This document shows positions 7,642-16,726 of a DNA stretch of 64,000 bases, piece by piece; position 1 is the stretch's first letter; each line of letters begins with the position of its first letter. The notes beneath the pieces are model-generated. The model did not search any database. It was given only the letters and a program-made list of their open reading frames with translations, and was not told the origin of the DNA. The position numbers and the translations under genes are program-made. Source of the DNA: an uncultured Spirochaetaceae bacterium (lineage in GTDB: Bacteria > Spirochaetota > Spirochaetia > Treponematales > Treponemataceae). The stretch spans positions 1 to 64,000 of the forward strand of contig CADCLG010000003.1 of the NCBI GenBank assembly GCA_902802305.1, written 5' to 3'.

Positions 7642-8206
7642 TTAATTCAAAGTCTGAATCAATCTTTTGTCTGGATTTAATTCCAGACCATAATCTTTCC
7701 AGCAGGCAAGTTCAGGAGCCTCTTCTTTGTCGGGGGGAGTGGAAATCAGAACCGGCAGTTATTATCAGGTTTTTAGCCTTTGCAATTTGAGGTTTTCCAA
7801 CAGAGCCTTTTTTATTCGCAATTATATTTTCAAAGTCGATTTTAAAGCCAAAAGCCATAAACTTGTCGGCAATTTTTTTAGCACGAATCAGACGTTTTGC
7901 TTTCTGGTCATCCATTTCCTTTTTAAAAGCTTCATTATCGGGATTAATACCATAGCCTAAAAGATGAAGGCCTTTATTTTTGTTAAGACTTTTGATTTTG
8001 TAGCTACAGGAGAGTTCTACACCGGGAATTACTGTAATACCGTATTTTTTGCCTAGGGAGATGCAATCGGGAATCTGTTCGACAGTGTCGTGATCAGTGA
8101 TGGAGATTGTTGTAAGCCCTATGCTTTTTGCAGATTTAATAATTTCTTCAACCGAAAAGGTTCCGTCTGAATAAGTTGAATGAATGTGAAGGTCTAGGGT
8201 TTTCAT
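7642..8206 (-). pseudogene. PHP-domain phosphoesterase, truncated and frameshifted
   Basis: The start is the ATG at 8206 (AGGAGA ribosome site); an upstream extension in the same frame has none. The N-terminal PHP motifs are intact: DLHIHSTYSDGT, SITDHDTV and IPGVELSC, typical of YciV/RnaseAM-like metal-dependent phosphoesterases. Then GKPQIA is joined directly to LIITAGSDFHSP, so roughly 90 residues of the family, with several metal ligands, are missing. After SDFHSP the frame ends early at 7712; with five rather than six G at 7732-7737 it would continue as DKEEAPELACWKDYGLEL to a stop at 7642. The total length is one base over a multiple of three, consistent with a single inserted G. Probably inactive. 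Confidence 0.65.
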
Positions 8207-8273
8207 AATTTCTCCTGATTTCATATTATTTATATTAAATACTATGAAATTAAGAGAAAAAAGTTTACAGTTT

Positions 8274-8489
8274 TTAGGCTTTTGAGATTTCTTCTGCAAG
8301 TTTTTGAACTTCTGCAACAGGAAGATTTACTGCTTGGGCAATCTGTTCGTAGGAACCAAGCTTCATTTTAAGAAGATTTTTTGTAGCTTCAACTGCTTTT
8401 GAATGTTCGCCTATTACTTTTCCTTCTTCAATTCCATCTTCGCGCCAGCCTCTGTATGTGTTTTCTTCATCAAACTCTGTAAGAATCAT
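8274..8489 (-). other. Predicted internal Rpn small product, copy b
   Basis: ATG at 8489 with an ideal GGAGGT seven bases upstream would yield a 71-residue protein beginning MILTEFDEENTYRGW. The upstream codons spell AEVIG using GAG GTA, which creates the ribosome site in a genome that otherwise favours GAA. The parallel with the E. coli internal Rpn antitoxin is by analogy. Confidence 0.5.
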
Positions 8490-9182
8490 ACCGATTACCT
8501 CCGCTTTCTGTTCCTTAAAGAAACCCTCCAAAAGCCAGTTCTCTTCTGCCCAGTCCACAGATTCCTGTACGGCTTCTTCCTTGGTCATTCCTTTGTTTAA
8601 ATTATCAGTAATTCTTTGCGTGTATCGAATATAATCATACAATGCTTTGCAATTTTTTTGAAGTCCTGTGTTGTATTCTGCTCCAATATTGTATACCGTT
8701 GCAGACCATTCAAAATCACCTTCTTCTATCTGCCCGGAAAATGCTTCTGATAAACGGAGCTTGAACCTTTCCGGTTTTTTTGTCTTGCCGTTATAAAAAA
8801 CAATGAATTGTGGTGCCGGAATCTTTATTAAGGTGCTGCGAAGAATACTTTTGTTTTCTTTTGTAAGATACTGCTGATACAACTGTGAAAAATAAAACAA
8901 GCCGCGTAAAGGCATGTTTGGATTATAAGTTGACTGCTGTTCATACAAAGTCATCTGTGAATCGACCAGAAATGAAACGTCATTGTGCATTGTGATGTAA
9001 ATCACATTTTCAATCGTGTTAAGCTCAAGTTCTTCTGGGTTAGTATAATTTGAATTATTCAGGGCATTATATAAATCCAGCCGCCATCGTTTGCTTTGCT
9101 CCGTATTCCGACCAAAAATTGCCTTGAAAAGTCTGTCCTTGTATTCTCTTTGATATCCCTTTTCTTCAATTTTAATCTGCAT
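8274..9182 (-). CDS. Rpn-family PD-(D/E)XK nuclease (copy b)
   Basis: 302 residues, paralogue of copy a at 2084-2992 over its whole length. REYKDRLFKAIFGRN opens the protein; NDVSFLVDSQMTLYEQQS and NPNMPLRG form the nuclease core. The C-terminus is helical and ends with a LLKMKLGSYEQIAQAVNL-type tail that recurs in the other two Rpn genes here. GGAGGT at 8497-8502 is seven bases from an in-frame ATG at 8489. The reading frame is intact, so this and copy a are the two likely active members. Rpn proteins in E. coli cut DNA, raise RecA-independent recombination and act in phage defence. Confidence 0.85.
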   Translation of the reverse strand: MQIKIEEKGYQREYKDRLFKAIFGRNTEQSKRWRLDLYNALNNSNYTNPEELELNTIENVIYITMHNDVSFLVDSQMTLYEQQSTYNPNMPLRGLFYFSQLYQQYLTKENKSILRSTLIKIPAPQFIVFYNGKTKKPERFKLRLSEAFSGQIEEGDFEWSATVYNIGAEYNTGLQKNCKALYDYIRYTQRITDNLNKGMTKEEAVQESVDWAEENWLLEGFFKEQKAEVIGMILTEFDEENTYRGWREDGIEEGKVIGEHSKAVEATKNLLKMKLGSYEQIAQAVNLPVAEVQKLAEEISKA

Positions 9183-9199
9183 TTTTTCCTCCTATCTAT

Positions 9200-9266
9200 T
9201 ATTAGAAAAAAACTGAAGATTTCGGACCATTTTCGGTGAAAAAAAATATAAATATTTGTTATTAAA
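9200..9266 (-). repeat. Conserved Rpn upstream leader, copy b
   Basis: Second copy of the leader at 3020-3082, sharing the GATTTCGGACCATTT core and TAAATATTTGTTATTA tract. It ends the right-hand duplicated block; the two blocks lose similarity after this point. Confidence 0.65.
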
Positions 9267-9467
9267 AAATGAGATTTCTCATAGATACGGTACACAAGGC
9301 ATTTATTTTACTTTGTTTTGTCCTTGCTATTTATGGTAAGCTGGAAATTATTGTAATTTGTGTGTAATTAAAAATCTCTTTTATTCTTGTGTAATAAACA
9401 TTAGAGAGTAAATGGGTTCCGAACTCAGATTATAGTACAAAATAATTTTTTGTTATAGAATTAAGTT

Positions 9468-12400
9468 ATGAAAAAAATAATTTGTCTTTCTTTTTTATTT
9501 TGTTTAGCAGGTGGATTTGCAGCCTTTGCACAATCAGAAGGTGGTTACAAAAAGTTCAATGGCTGGAAAAAAGCAGAAACCGAGCATTTCAATTTTATTT
9601 TTGAAGAAGAATCACGTCTTGCCGCAGAAGCTTATTCAGCTTTTGCCGATGATGCCTGGAAAAAAATAGCAAAGATTTACGCTTTTCCTCAGGATAAAAC
9701 GAATGTTTATGTTTTTGGACGTACAAATACCGTAAACGCCTACACATATTTTGCTCCTACAGAAATTGTAATGTTCAATTCTCCTGTATTGTACCCGGAT
9801 TTTACCTTCCGCGATGATTGGATGAAGCTCTTCTTTACTCACGAGCTTATTCATGTTGCAAACTGTCGCTTTGAAGACAAAAAGTATCTCCTTCCAACTT
9901 TATTTGGGCAATCAATTCTGAATATGAACTTCTGGGATGTTCCTGGTTGGGCATTGGAAGGACTTACAACCGTTCTTGAAACCGAATTGACTGCTGGTGG
10001 TCGCGGACGCAGCCCTTATTTTGAGTTGGATTATAAAGCCCCGACTTTGGAAAACAGCTTTATTTCTTATGACGAAATCGGATTAGATAAAGAACCTCCT
10101 TATGCCCAAATCTATGTAATGGGTTATCTGATTATGCGTAGTATTGCGGACCGCTGGGGACTTCAGGCACTTGCAGATATTGAACGTAACCGCTCTTTTA
10201 CCGGCAGTTGGGAAGAAAGCGTTAAGCTTGTTACAGGACAGGAAGCAGCGGATATTTATAAGGATGTAAAAATTGCCCTTGCAAAAAAATATGCTGCCGA
10301 ACGTGCCATCCCCGAAGGAATTATCATTTCTCCACGCACAACAGGGACTTTTTATTATAAACCTGCAATCGTTTTTGATGATGGAACTCTTATTGGTTTG
10401 CGTTCTGCTCCTGGTGAACATGCCGCTGTTGTTAAACTGGATCCATCTCTTGCTTCCGGTCGTAAATATCTTGATGAAACTGACCCCGAAAAAGATTTGA
10501 ATTCAGTTTTAAATGAAACAGTTCTTTTTACCGGTGATTTTTCGGGTACTGATGCAGTGACAGCTGATTGTAATGGTACTGTTTATGCTTCTATGGGAAT
10601 TGTCCGCCAGGATAGAAATCCGGGTTTTGAAGTTGAATATGGGCTTTACAAATGGACACAGGAAGATGGAATGCAGCGCCTTACAAGAGACACGTCGCTT
10701 TATCAGCCTACAGTTAGCCGGGATGGAAAAACTTTAATTGCAGTTCAGCAGAAGGGCTTGAAAATGCAGCTCGTTAAAGTTGATACAGAAAATGGTGAAA
10801 TAAGTCCGCTTTTATACGACGAAAAGCTCAGTTTTATTCAGCCAACACTTAATGAAGATGCTTCAAAACTTGCCTTTATGATTTTGAAAAATGACCGGGC
10901 TCTTGTTGCTTATGCTGACCTGTCTGGTATTCAGTCTTCAAAAAATGGCTCTGATTCAACTCGTTCTTCTTTAGAATATAAGATTGTCGCAAACAATGGT
11001 GAAAAGATTTACGACCCATCTTATCCTTCTTGGAATAGTGATGGCAAATTGACTTTTACCTGCAATTATCGTGGTCGTCTGGAAGTTTTTGAGCTGAATG
11101 AAAGCAATGAAATAAATCCTGTAGTTTCTGACCCTGTTGGCGCTCTCTGGTCTTATAAAACTGAACGCGGTATTTATTATTATTCACAATCAAGCACCGG
11201 AAGCGTTATAAAAATGAAACCTCTTTCCGAATGGGGAAAAGTTCCTGATTTTGAAGGTCCTTCTCCAGCCGGCGAAATCATTTCTTTTGGTCATCTTGAA
11301 AATGATTATCCTGATTTCAAGCCTTACGTGCTTCTTTCGGAAGTTGAGATTCCTGAAGATGAAGAAAATGATGATTCTTCTGATTCCCCAGACAAAGAAT
11401 CAAAGGTTGAATCAAAAAACGAGACAGAAGACGAAGAAGAAATCCTTCCAAAACCAATTGCTGGAAAACATGTAAAACATCGCTCAAAAGAAAATATTGA
11501 AAAGGCAGATGAATTAGTGATAAGTGAATCGAATCAGCAGGAAGCGGCCACTAAATCACTTGCAAAGCTTGAAAATGAAAAATTATACATTCCATTCCCA
11601 CAGCCTCTCTTATATTTCCCATTTTTTGATGATGTAAAAGTCAATTCAAAAGATTATTTTGGATTAGGTTATGTTTTTATTGCAATGACACCAAGGCTTC
11701 AGCTTGCACCTGGAGCAATGTATGCAGATTTATTCTATTATCCTGGCCTCAAAAATCTTACAGCAGATTTTTATTCAGAAATCCCTCTTGGAAACACCCT
11801 GCTCGATTTAGGTTTAACAAGACTTTTCCAAAATCCAGTGTGGAATAAGCCTGAAGAAAGTGGTTTTGTCGAAAAAAATATAATTCACCTTGGTGTCACC
11901 CAACCAATAATTCATAGAATCCAGCATTTGGATGAAATAGATTTGGCCTTATTTACTTCTGCTAAAATAGTCTTCACTAGAGAAGACGAAAATCCAATTC
12001 CAATGAACTCAAAAATTGCCTTTTCAAAGACACTTGAGTTTCAGGCAGGTTTAGATTTTCTTTATTCAAAATCTAATTCTCTAGACCAGCTTAGAAGCTT
12101 TGGACTTACAACAATCGGAATAGGAGAGTGGAATCTTGCTATGAAGAGATTTTTTGCCGGTCTTGAGTTTGAAACAGGTTTCCTGTATGAAGGTTCCCTC
12201 TTCAATTACGAGCTTTCACTTCGCGGGCGATACAGCGATTATCCTGCTTCAACCGTTATAAGCTTCAGCCGTGCAAGCTATTCTGGTTTTGAACTGGATT
12301 GTTCTTATCCAGGTAGGCTTGTTCCTCAGGCTAGTGTGATTATTCCAGATTTTCTTATTGATGGATTGAATTTTAAAACTTTTGGCGAAATGCTCTTCTC

Positions 12401-12617
12401 TTTTGGAAGCAATAGTGTAGATTTTGAAACGCCTAAAAATAACAATCCTCTAAACTTTACGCTGGATAATACTTTTGCAGCCGGGCTGGAACTCTATATC
12501 AAGTCAGGTCGTCAGGAGCTGGGCTTGGGCTATAATTTTGTTTTTGACATAAATAATTTTGAATATATAGATTCTAAACTTTATATGGTTCTCAAATACA
12601 ACTGGATAAGAAACTAA
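9468..12617 (+). CDS. Large exported gluzincin-peptidase/beta-propeller/barrel protein
   Basis: 1049 residues. Residues 1-21 are a signal peptide ending AAFAQ. HELIH at 125-129 and E164 in WALEG fit the zinc ligands of a gluzincin metallopeptidase (MA-like). From about 300 to 620 there are TolB-like WD repeats (DGTLIGLRSAPGEH, TVSRDGKTLIAVQQ, YPSWNSDGKLTFTC). An acidic, low-complexity linker (EDEENDDSSDSPDKE) follows near 630. The last 330 residues alternate polar and aromatic residues like an outer membrane beta-barrel and end in KYNWIRN. It may therefore be an outer-membrane-anchored protein exposing a peptidase-propeller to the periplasm. The substrate is unknown. The gene stands alone, with 47 bases to the LacI-type promoter downstream. 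Confidence 0.7.
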   Translation: MKKIICLSFLFCLAGGFAAFAQSEGGYKKFNGWKKAETEHFNFIFEEESRLAAEAYSAFADDAWKKIAKIYAFPQDKTNVYVFGRTNTVNAYTYFAPTEIVMFNSPVLYPDFTFRDDWMKLFFTHELIHVANCRFEDKKYLLPTLFGQSILNMNFWDVPGWALEGLTTVLETELTAGGRGRSPYFELDYKAPTLENSFISYDEIGLDKEPPYAQIYVMGYLIMRSIADRWGLQALADIERNRSFTGSWEESVKLVTGQEAADIYKDVKIALAKKYAAERAIPEGIIISPRTTGTFYYKPAIVFDDGTLIGLRSAPGEHAAVVKLDPSLASGRKYLDETDPEKDLNSVLNETVLFTGDFSGTDAVTADCNGTVYASMGIVRQDRNPGFEVEYGLYKWTQEDGMQRLTRDTSLYQPTVSRDGKTLIAVQQKGLKMQLVKVDTENGEISPLLYDEKLSFIQPTLNEDASKLAFMILKNDRALVAYADLSGIQSSKNGSDSTRSSLEYKIVANNGEKIYDPSYPSWNSDGKLTFTCNYRGRLEVFELNESNEINPVVSDPVGALWSYKTERGIYYYSQSSTGSVIKMKPLSEWGKVPDFEGPSPAGEIISFGHLENDYPDFKPYVLLSEVEIPEDEENDDSSDSPDKESKVESKNETEDEEEILPKPIAGKHVKHRSKENIEKADELVISESNQQEAATKSLAKLENEKLYIPFPQPLLYFPFFDDVKVNSKDYFGLGYVFIAMTPRLQLAPGAMYADLFYYPGLKNLTADFYSEIPLGNTLLDLGLTRLFQNPVWNKPEESGFVEKNIIHLGVTQPIIHRIQHLDEIDLALFTSAKIVFTREDENPIPMNSKIAFSKTLEFQAGLDFLYSKSNSLDQLRSFGLTTIGIGEWNLAMKRFFAGLEFETGFLYEGSLFNYELSLRGRYSDYPASTVISFSRASYSGFELDCSYPGRLVPQASVIIPDFLIDGLNFKTFGEMLFSFGSNSVDFETPKNNNPLNFTLDNTFAAGLELYIKSGRQELGLGYNFVFDINNFEYIDSKLYMVLKYNWIRN

Positions 12618-12657
12618 GCCTTTTTCCGAATTATCCTCCAATGAAATAAAATTAATC

Positions 12658-12685
12658 TTGCATTTTCACGTGAAAGTAATATAAT
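12658..12685 (+). promoter_or_regulatory. Promoter with LacI-type operator between -35 and -10
   Basis: TTGCAT (12658-12663), a 16-base spacer and TATAAT (12680-12685). The palindrome TTTCACGTGAAA occupies 12664-12675, inside the spacer, the place where a bound repressor blocks RNA polymerase. The same palindrome recurs near two other promoters. A hairpin-forming repeat AGTTTGTTT/AAACAAACT lies just downstream at 12692-12716. Confidence 0.7.
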
Positions 12686-12763
12686 ATCCTTAGTTTGTTT
12701 ATATCCAAAACAAACTTCCGTGAAGCCATTAGTTAAAATCATTATTTAATATTGGAGGATATT

Positions 12764-13954
12764 ATGAATAGAAAGCCATCTCAGCTTCCGCCAAACGGAC
12801 TAGATGTAAAAAAAGTTCCACAGCTTATGTCTTTTGCTTTTGATGATAATGCCTATTCAGGTTACGAAGAATCAGGTGCAAAAGGTGGAATGAAGTTCAT
12901 TTTCGATACTTTTGAAAGTTTTAAGAATCCGCAGGGAAAGGGAAATAAAAATACCTTTGACGGCGAAAAATACAAGGTTACTCTCTATTTTAAGGGTAAC
13001 AATGCAATCAAAAATGACCGCGAAGATGATTCCCTTGTCAAAAAAATTGTTCATGAAGGTTATGAACGTGGGCACGAAATCGGTTGTCATACTTTTACTC
13101 ATCCTGAAGGCCTTAAGTTTGACTGGGATACTGAGCCACCACAGAGAATAGACAATCTTTTCCTTGATGACTGGCTCAAAGAAATGAAGGCTTGTATCAA
13201 TCTTCTTACAAAACCATATAATCCTGATGCAAAAGCTGGTGATACAGATTCAGGAATGGGAATTAAACGTGAAGATATTGTAGGTTTTAGAACTCCTTAT
13301 CTTTCTTATAATGAATACGTATTTGAGGCTCTAGAACAGTTAAAGTTTAAATATGACGCCACAATCGAAGAAGGCTGGCAAGCTGATCAGGATGGTTCAA
13401 ACTTTTTGTGGCCGTATACACTTGATGAAGGAAGCCCTGGAGATGAATACGTTGCAAAGGCTCAGTACGGAAGAAATGAAGCATTTGTAAAAAAACACCC
13501 TGGATTGTGGGTTTTGCCTTCTTATGTTCTGATTATTCCGCCAGATGACTTGTGCGAAAAATATGGAACAGCAAAAGGTGCAAGAGCTCGTGCTAAAGAA
13601 GCCGATGAAAGTCTTGATCTTGCAGATGGAAAAATCACAGGAATGGACTGGAATATTTTCTTTCAGTACTTTATGACAAAAGAAGATGCTCTTGCAACTA
13701 TGAAATATTCCTTTGATTTACGCTATCACGGTAATCGCTGTCCTTTCACTTTTGGAATGCACACAGATATTTATTCTGATAAATATGATATTTATGACCT
13801 TGAAGGTGACGAAAAAGAACGAATCAGGGCAAATGCTGAAGAGCGCCGTTGGGTTGTAGTTGAGTTCTTAAAATATATTTCAACCTTACCTGATTGTCGT
13901 GTTACTACAGCAGAAAATGTCATGAAGTATCTGGAAAATCCGACAGAATTGTAG
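12764..13954 (+). CDS. NodB-type polysaccharide deacetylase
   Basis: 396 residues from the ATG at 12764; GGAGG at 12755-12759 excludes the TTG at 12752. The protein has a NodB fold: SFAFDDN at the place of the TFDDG motif, GHEIGCHTFTHP with the two metal-binding histidines, and GFRTPYLSYNEYVFEAL as the RxPY motif. It is longer than simple NodB domains and resembles fungal and bacterial chitin-deacetylase-like proteins. There is no signal peptide, so it would act in the cytoplasm unless exported by another route. It is the first gene after the LacI operator and is seven bases from the next gene, so the two form an operon. Confidence 0.75.
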   Translation: MNRKPSQLPPNGLDVKKVPQLMSFAFDDNAYSGYEESGAKGGMKFIFDTFESFKNPQGKGNKNTFDGEKYKVTLYFKGNNAIKNDREDDSLVKKIVHEGYERGHEIGCHTFTHPEGLKFDWDTEPPQRIDNLFLDDWLKEMKACINLLTKPYNPDAKAGDTDSGMGIKREDIVGFRTPYLSYNEYVFEALEQLKFKYDATIEEGWQADQDGSNFLWPYTLDEGSPGDEYVAKAQYGRNEAFVKKHPGLWVLPSYVLIIPPDDLCEKYGTAKGARARAKEADESLDLADGKITGMDWNIFFQYFMTKEDALATMKYSFDLRYHGNRCPFTFGMHTDIYSDKYDIYDLEGDEKERIRANAEERRWVVVEFLKYISTLPDCRVTTAENVMKYLENPTEL

Positions 13955-13961
13955 GATTAGG

Positions 13962-15350
13962 ATGTTAAATCTTATGAAAAAAAGCATAAAAACATTTATT
14001 GGTTTAATCTGTTTGTTGGGGGCCGGGACTGCTCTATTATTTGCAGAGCCAAACCCTGTGGATCTTGTTTATACAAATCCTGGGCAAGATTGTGCTCACT
14101 CTGTAAGACTTTCCTGGCATACAACGGAAGAAAAATCCACGGTATATTATTCAAAAGCTTCGGATAGTGATTTCAAGCATGCAAAAAAGATTACGAGTAC
14201 AGGCGTATATACTCCTGTTGAGTTTCATGATGGTGAGCAGTATTACCGCCATGAAGCAATTATCAAAGGCTTAAAAAGAGACACTTCATATCACTATAAA
14301 ATTATTCTTGAGTCAGGATATGAGTCTGGCGAGTATTCTTTTGCAATGGCTGATGATGACGGCGAGTTTGGTTTTCTCTGGACTGGCGATGTTCATACTC
14401 ATCCTGACATTGCAATTCGTCGGGAATTGTCAGAAAAACTGGCTGAAGTTGCAGAGAAAAATCTTGATAATGATATGGACCTTGTTATCTCTACTGGTGA
14501 TGAAGTTTGTTACGGTGCTTATTATGATAACTGGCAGGAATGGCAGAAGGGCTACATAAATCGCAAGGTTTGGGCTGGTATTCCGGGAAATCATACTTAT
14601 TACGATGTTTTTCCTAAAAAAGGGCAGGATACAGTTGATAACCGCTGGTGGTGTGCAACTCAAAATCCACCTGATAACGGACCTGAGGTAATGCGCAGTA
14701 ATTTCTGGTTCAAATATGATTCAATTCTTTTTATTGGAATTGACAGTATTGATACCTCTTATCTGAACGAACAAAAAAAATGGTTTGAAGAAGTATTGGA
14801 ACAAAACAAGGGCACTTATCAGTATATTGTCGTTTACCAGCATTATCCTTATATCAGCGGATTTAATGGTGGCTTTGGCGGTACAAATGTTGCTTACTAT
14901 CTCTGGATGAACTTATTTGATACCTATGGGGTAGATTTGGCACTTTCGGGAGATCATCATGTTTATTTGCAGTCAAATGCGTTGGTGAATAAAAAAACAG
15001 CAAAGGACGGTGTATCCGGAACAACTTATTTTGTCTGTCCTCAGATTGGTGACCGAGCCCGCGAAATGCAGGGAACAATAGATCCAAGCATTATCAAGAG
15101 CCGAATTACAAGTTCAGATTTAGCTTACGAGAGTGGTTTGAGCTATTTTAAGGTTTCAAAAGAAGGTATTACTCATACGCTTCTTGATGGTAACGGTGAT
15201 ATTGTTGAGTCTCACTTTATCCCGGCAAAACGTCCTTATGTCGAAGCTAAAAACTTGGCATTAGTTTTTGTTTTGATTTTCGCCGGGGCTTTTATTATGA
15301 TTGCTGCAATTGTATCAGCTATTGTTGTATGCAAAAAAAGGAATAAATAA
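13962..15350 (+). CDS. Purple-acid-phosphatase-like metallophosphoesterase
   Basis: 462 residues. A signal peptide (about residues 1-28, ending LLFAEP) is followed by a fibronectin-like N-terminal domain (SVRLSWHTTEEKSTVYY), as in purple acid phosphatases. Metal-binding blocks then appear in order: GDVHTHP, STGDEVCYGAYYDNW, GIPGNHTYY, VYQHYPYISG and SGDHHVYL. A C-terminal hydrophobic helix (ALVFVLIFAGAFIMIAAIVSAIVV) with KKRNK after it would anchor it in the inner membrane, catalytic domain outside. Probably hydrolyses phosphate esters in the periplasm. Cotranscribed with the deacetylase. Confidence 0.8.
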   Translation: MLNLMKKSIKTFIGLICLLGAGTALLFAEPNPVDLVYTNPGQDCAHSVRLSWHTTEEKSTVYYSKASDSDFKHAKKITSTGVYTPVEFHDGEQYYRHEAIIKGLKRDTSYHYKIILESGYESGEYSFAMADDDGEFGFLWTGDVHTHPDIAIRRELSEKLAEVAEKNLDNDMDLVISTGDEVCYGAYYDNWQEWQKGYINRKVWAGIPGNHTYYDVFPKKGQDTVDNRWWCATQNPPDNGPEVMRSNFWFKYDSILFIGIDSIDTSYLNEQKKWFEEVLEQNKGTYQYIVVYQHYPYISGFNGGFGGTNVAYYLWMNLFDTYGVDLALSGDHHVYLQSNALVNKKTAKDGVSGTTYFVCPQIGDRAREMQGTIDPSIIKSRITSSDLAYESGLSYFKVSKEGITHTLLDGNGDIVESHFIPAKRPYVEAKNLALVFVLIFAGAFIMIAAIVSAIVVCKKRNK

Positions 15351-15390
15351 GCATCTTTGTCGGGCAGTTGGCATTTTCAATCTGGGAATG

Positions 15391-15412
15391 TCAATGTCCG
15401 GCATTGATTTTT
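15391..15412. terminator. Short terminator between convergent genes
   Basis: TCAATG-TCCGG-CATTGA followed by TTTTT on the plus strand, 40 bases after the phosphatase stop. The six-base stem is weak but the position, between converging genes, is right. Confidence 0.45.
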
Positions 15413-15424
15413 GTTACTTTAAAA

Positions 15425-16423
15425 TCAGGTTGATTCTCTTCTTATAACGGTTGGTGAATAGCATAACTGATTCGGATCCAGTTCTTCTTTATTCAAAAGC
15501 TTCAAAATGGATAGATATGCATCTTTTCCTACTTGTGACAAAGGCTGTCTTACGGTACTCAAAGAAGGACTTGTGATTGCAGAAGAAATATAATCATCAT
15601 AACCTATAATAGCTAAATCATCTGGAATGCGTTTGTTGGATTTTTTTGCTTCAAGCATAATACCTGTTGCAACAATATCGCCAGCGGCACAGAAGATTGC
15701 ATTGATATCAGGAGCAATTCTTTCCATGCGTTTAAATATAATCTGACCTTCTTCAAAATAATAATCAGAAATTGAAAAAATATGTGATTCGTCAAAATCG
15801 ATGTTATGGTCGGTAAGAGCCTGGATAAATCCGCGTTTTCGTTCATATTGGGAAAGACCAAGCTCTTCATCATCACCAAGAACAAGTCCAAAATTATGTT
15901 TGCCGGAGTTAATCAAAAGTTCGGTTGCTTTGTAGGCACCTTCAAAATTGTTTAAACTCATAACAACTGCATCTGGTGCGCTTTCATCAATTACAATCAG
16001 CGGGATTTCGGATGTTTTATAAAGTTCGCAGATTTTAGGACTTGGGCTAATGCTTAAAAGAATGACAGCATCGGCACGTTTTTCGTAAATTATGTTTGAA
16101 AGTGTCTTTTCGTGTTGTTCAAGAGTAGAAAAAAGGTTGATGGAATAATTTGTTTTACGACTTCTTAATCCCTGCTCAATACCTTTAAGGATTTCCATTT
16201 CAAAGTAACTGGAAAAGAAGTTTGCTACTACTGCAATTGTTCCCGTTTTTCCGTTTACCAAACTTCGAGCACTGTAGTTGGGATGATAGTTCAGCTCTTC
16301 AATTGCCTTATAAACTTTCTCTTTTGTGGCTGCCGAAATATTAGGGCTGTCGTGGATTGCCCAAGAAACTGTAGTGTGAGATACTCCAGCAAGTCTGGCG
16401 ACATCATGAATGGTAACGCTCAT
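15425..16423 (-). CDS. LacI-family transcriptional regulator
   Basis: 332 residues, standard LacI length. Residues 3-45 are the helix-turn-helix and hinge (TIHDVARLAGVSHTTVSWAI); the rest is a periplasmic-binding-like ligand domain (TGTIAVVANFFSSYFEMEIL, PDAVVMSLNNFEGAYKAT, GYDDYISSAITSPSLSTVRQP). It lies between two operons that carry a CACGTG-centred palindrome at their promoters, and one such site is 122 bases upstream of its own start. The ligand is probably a GlcNAc- or chitooligosaccharide-type sugar judging from the neighbours, but this is inferred. Confidence 0.9.
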   Translation of the reverse strand: MSVTIHDVARLAGVSHTTVSWAIHDSPNISAATKEKVYKAIEELNYHPNYSARSLVNGKTGTIAVVANFFSSYFEMEILKGIEQGLRSRKTNYSINLFSTLEQHEKTLSNIIYEKRADAVILLSISPSPKICELYKTSEIPLIVIDESAPDAVVMSLNNFEGAYKATELLINSGKHNFGLVLGDDEELGLSQYERKRGFIQALTDHNIDFDESHIFSISDYYFEEGQIIFKRMERIAPDINAIFCAAGDIVATGIMLEAKKSNKRIPDDLAIIGYDDYISSAITSPSLSTVRQPLSQVGKDAYLSILKLLNKEELDPNQLCYSPTVIRREST

Positions 16424-16544
16424 AGAAACTCCATTTATTAAGTAAAATCCTTTTATTTACCTTTTGATTTTAAGGTAAAAATTTTTTTTTGTCTATTTTC
16501 CCGTGAAAAAAAAACAAAAAATAAAGGAAAATTATATTATTTTG

Positions 16545-16593
16545 CTTTCACGTGAAAGAATTTATTGACGATTCACTTTTCCGATGATAAGAT
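16545..16593 (+). promoter_or_regulatory. LacI-type operator and promoter of the GH18 gene
   Basis: A perfect 14-base palindrome CTTTCACGTGAAAG at 16545-16558 is followed by TTGACG (16565-16570), 17 bases, TAAGAT (16588-16593). The intergenic stretch 16424-16726 is shared with the divergent LacI gene, so the site may also serve autoregulation. A half site CCGTGAAA occurs at 16500-16507. Confidence 0.7.
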
Positions 16594-16726
16594 TTTTATA
16601 GTTTAGTTTGTACACGACGTGAACAAAATAGGTGATGAGGTATACATTTAATAAACAAGGGTGAAAAAGAATATGATCCATGCATGGTTTATAAAAGAGA
16701 CAAAAGCTTGTTTGAAGGATAAGCAA

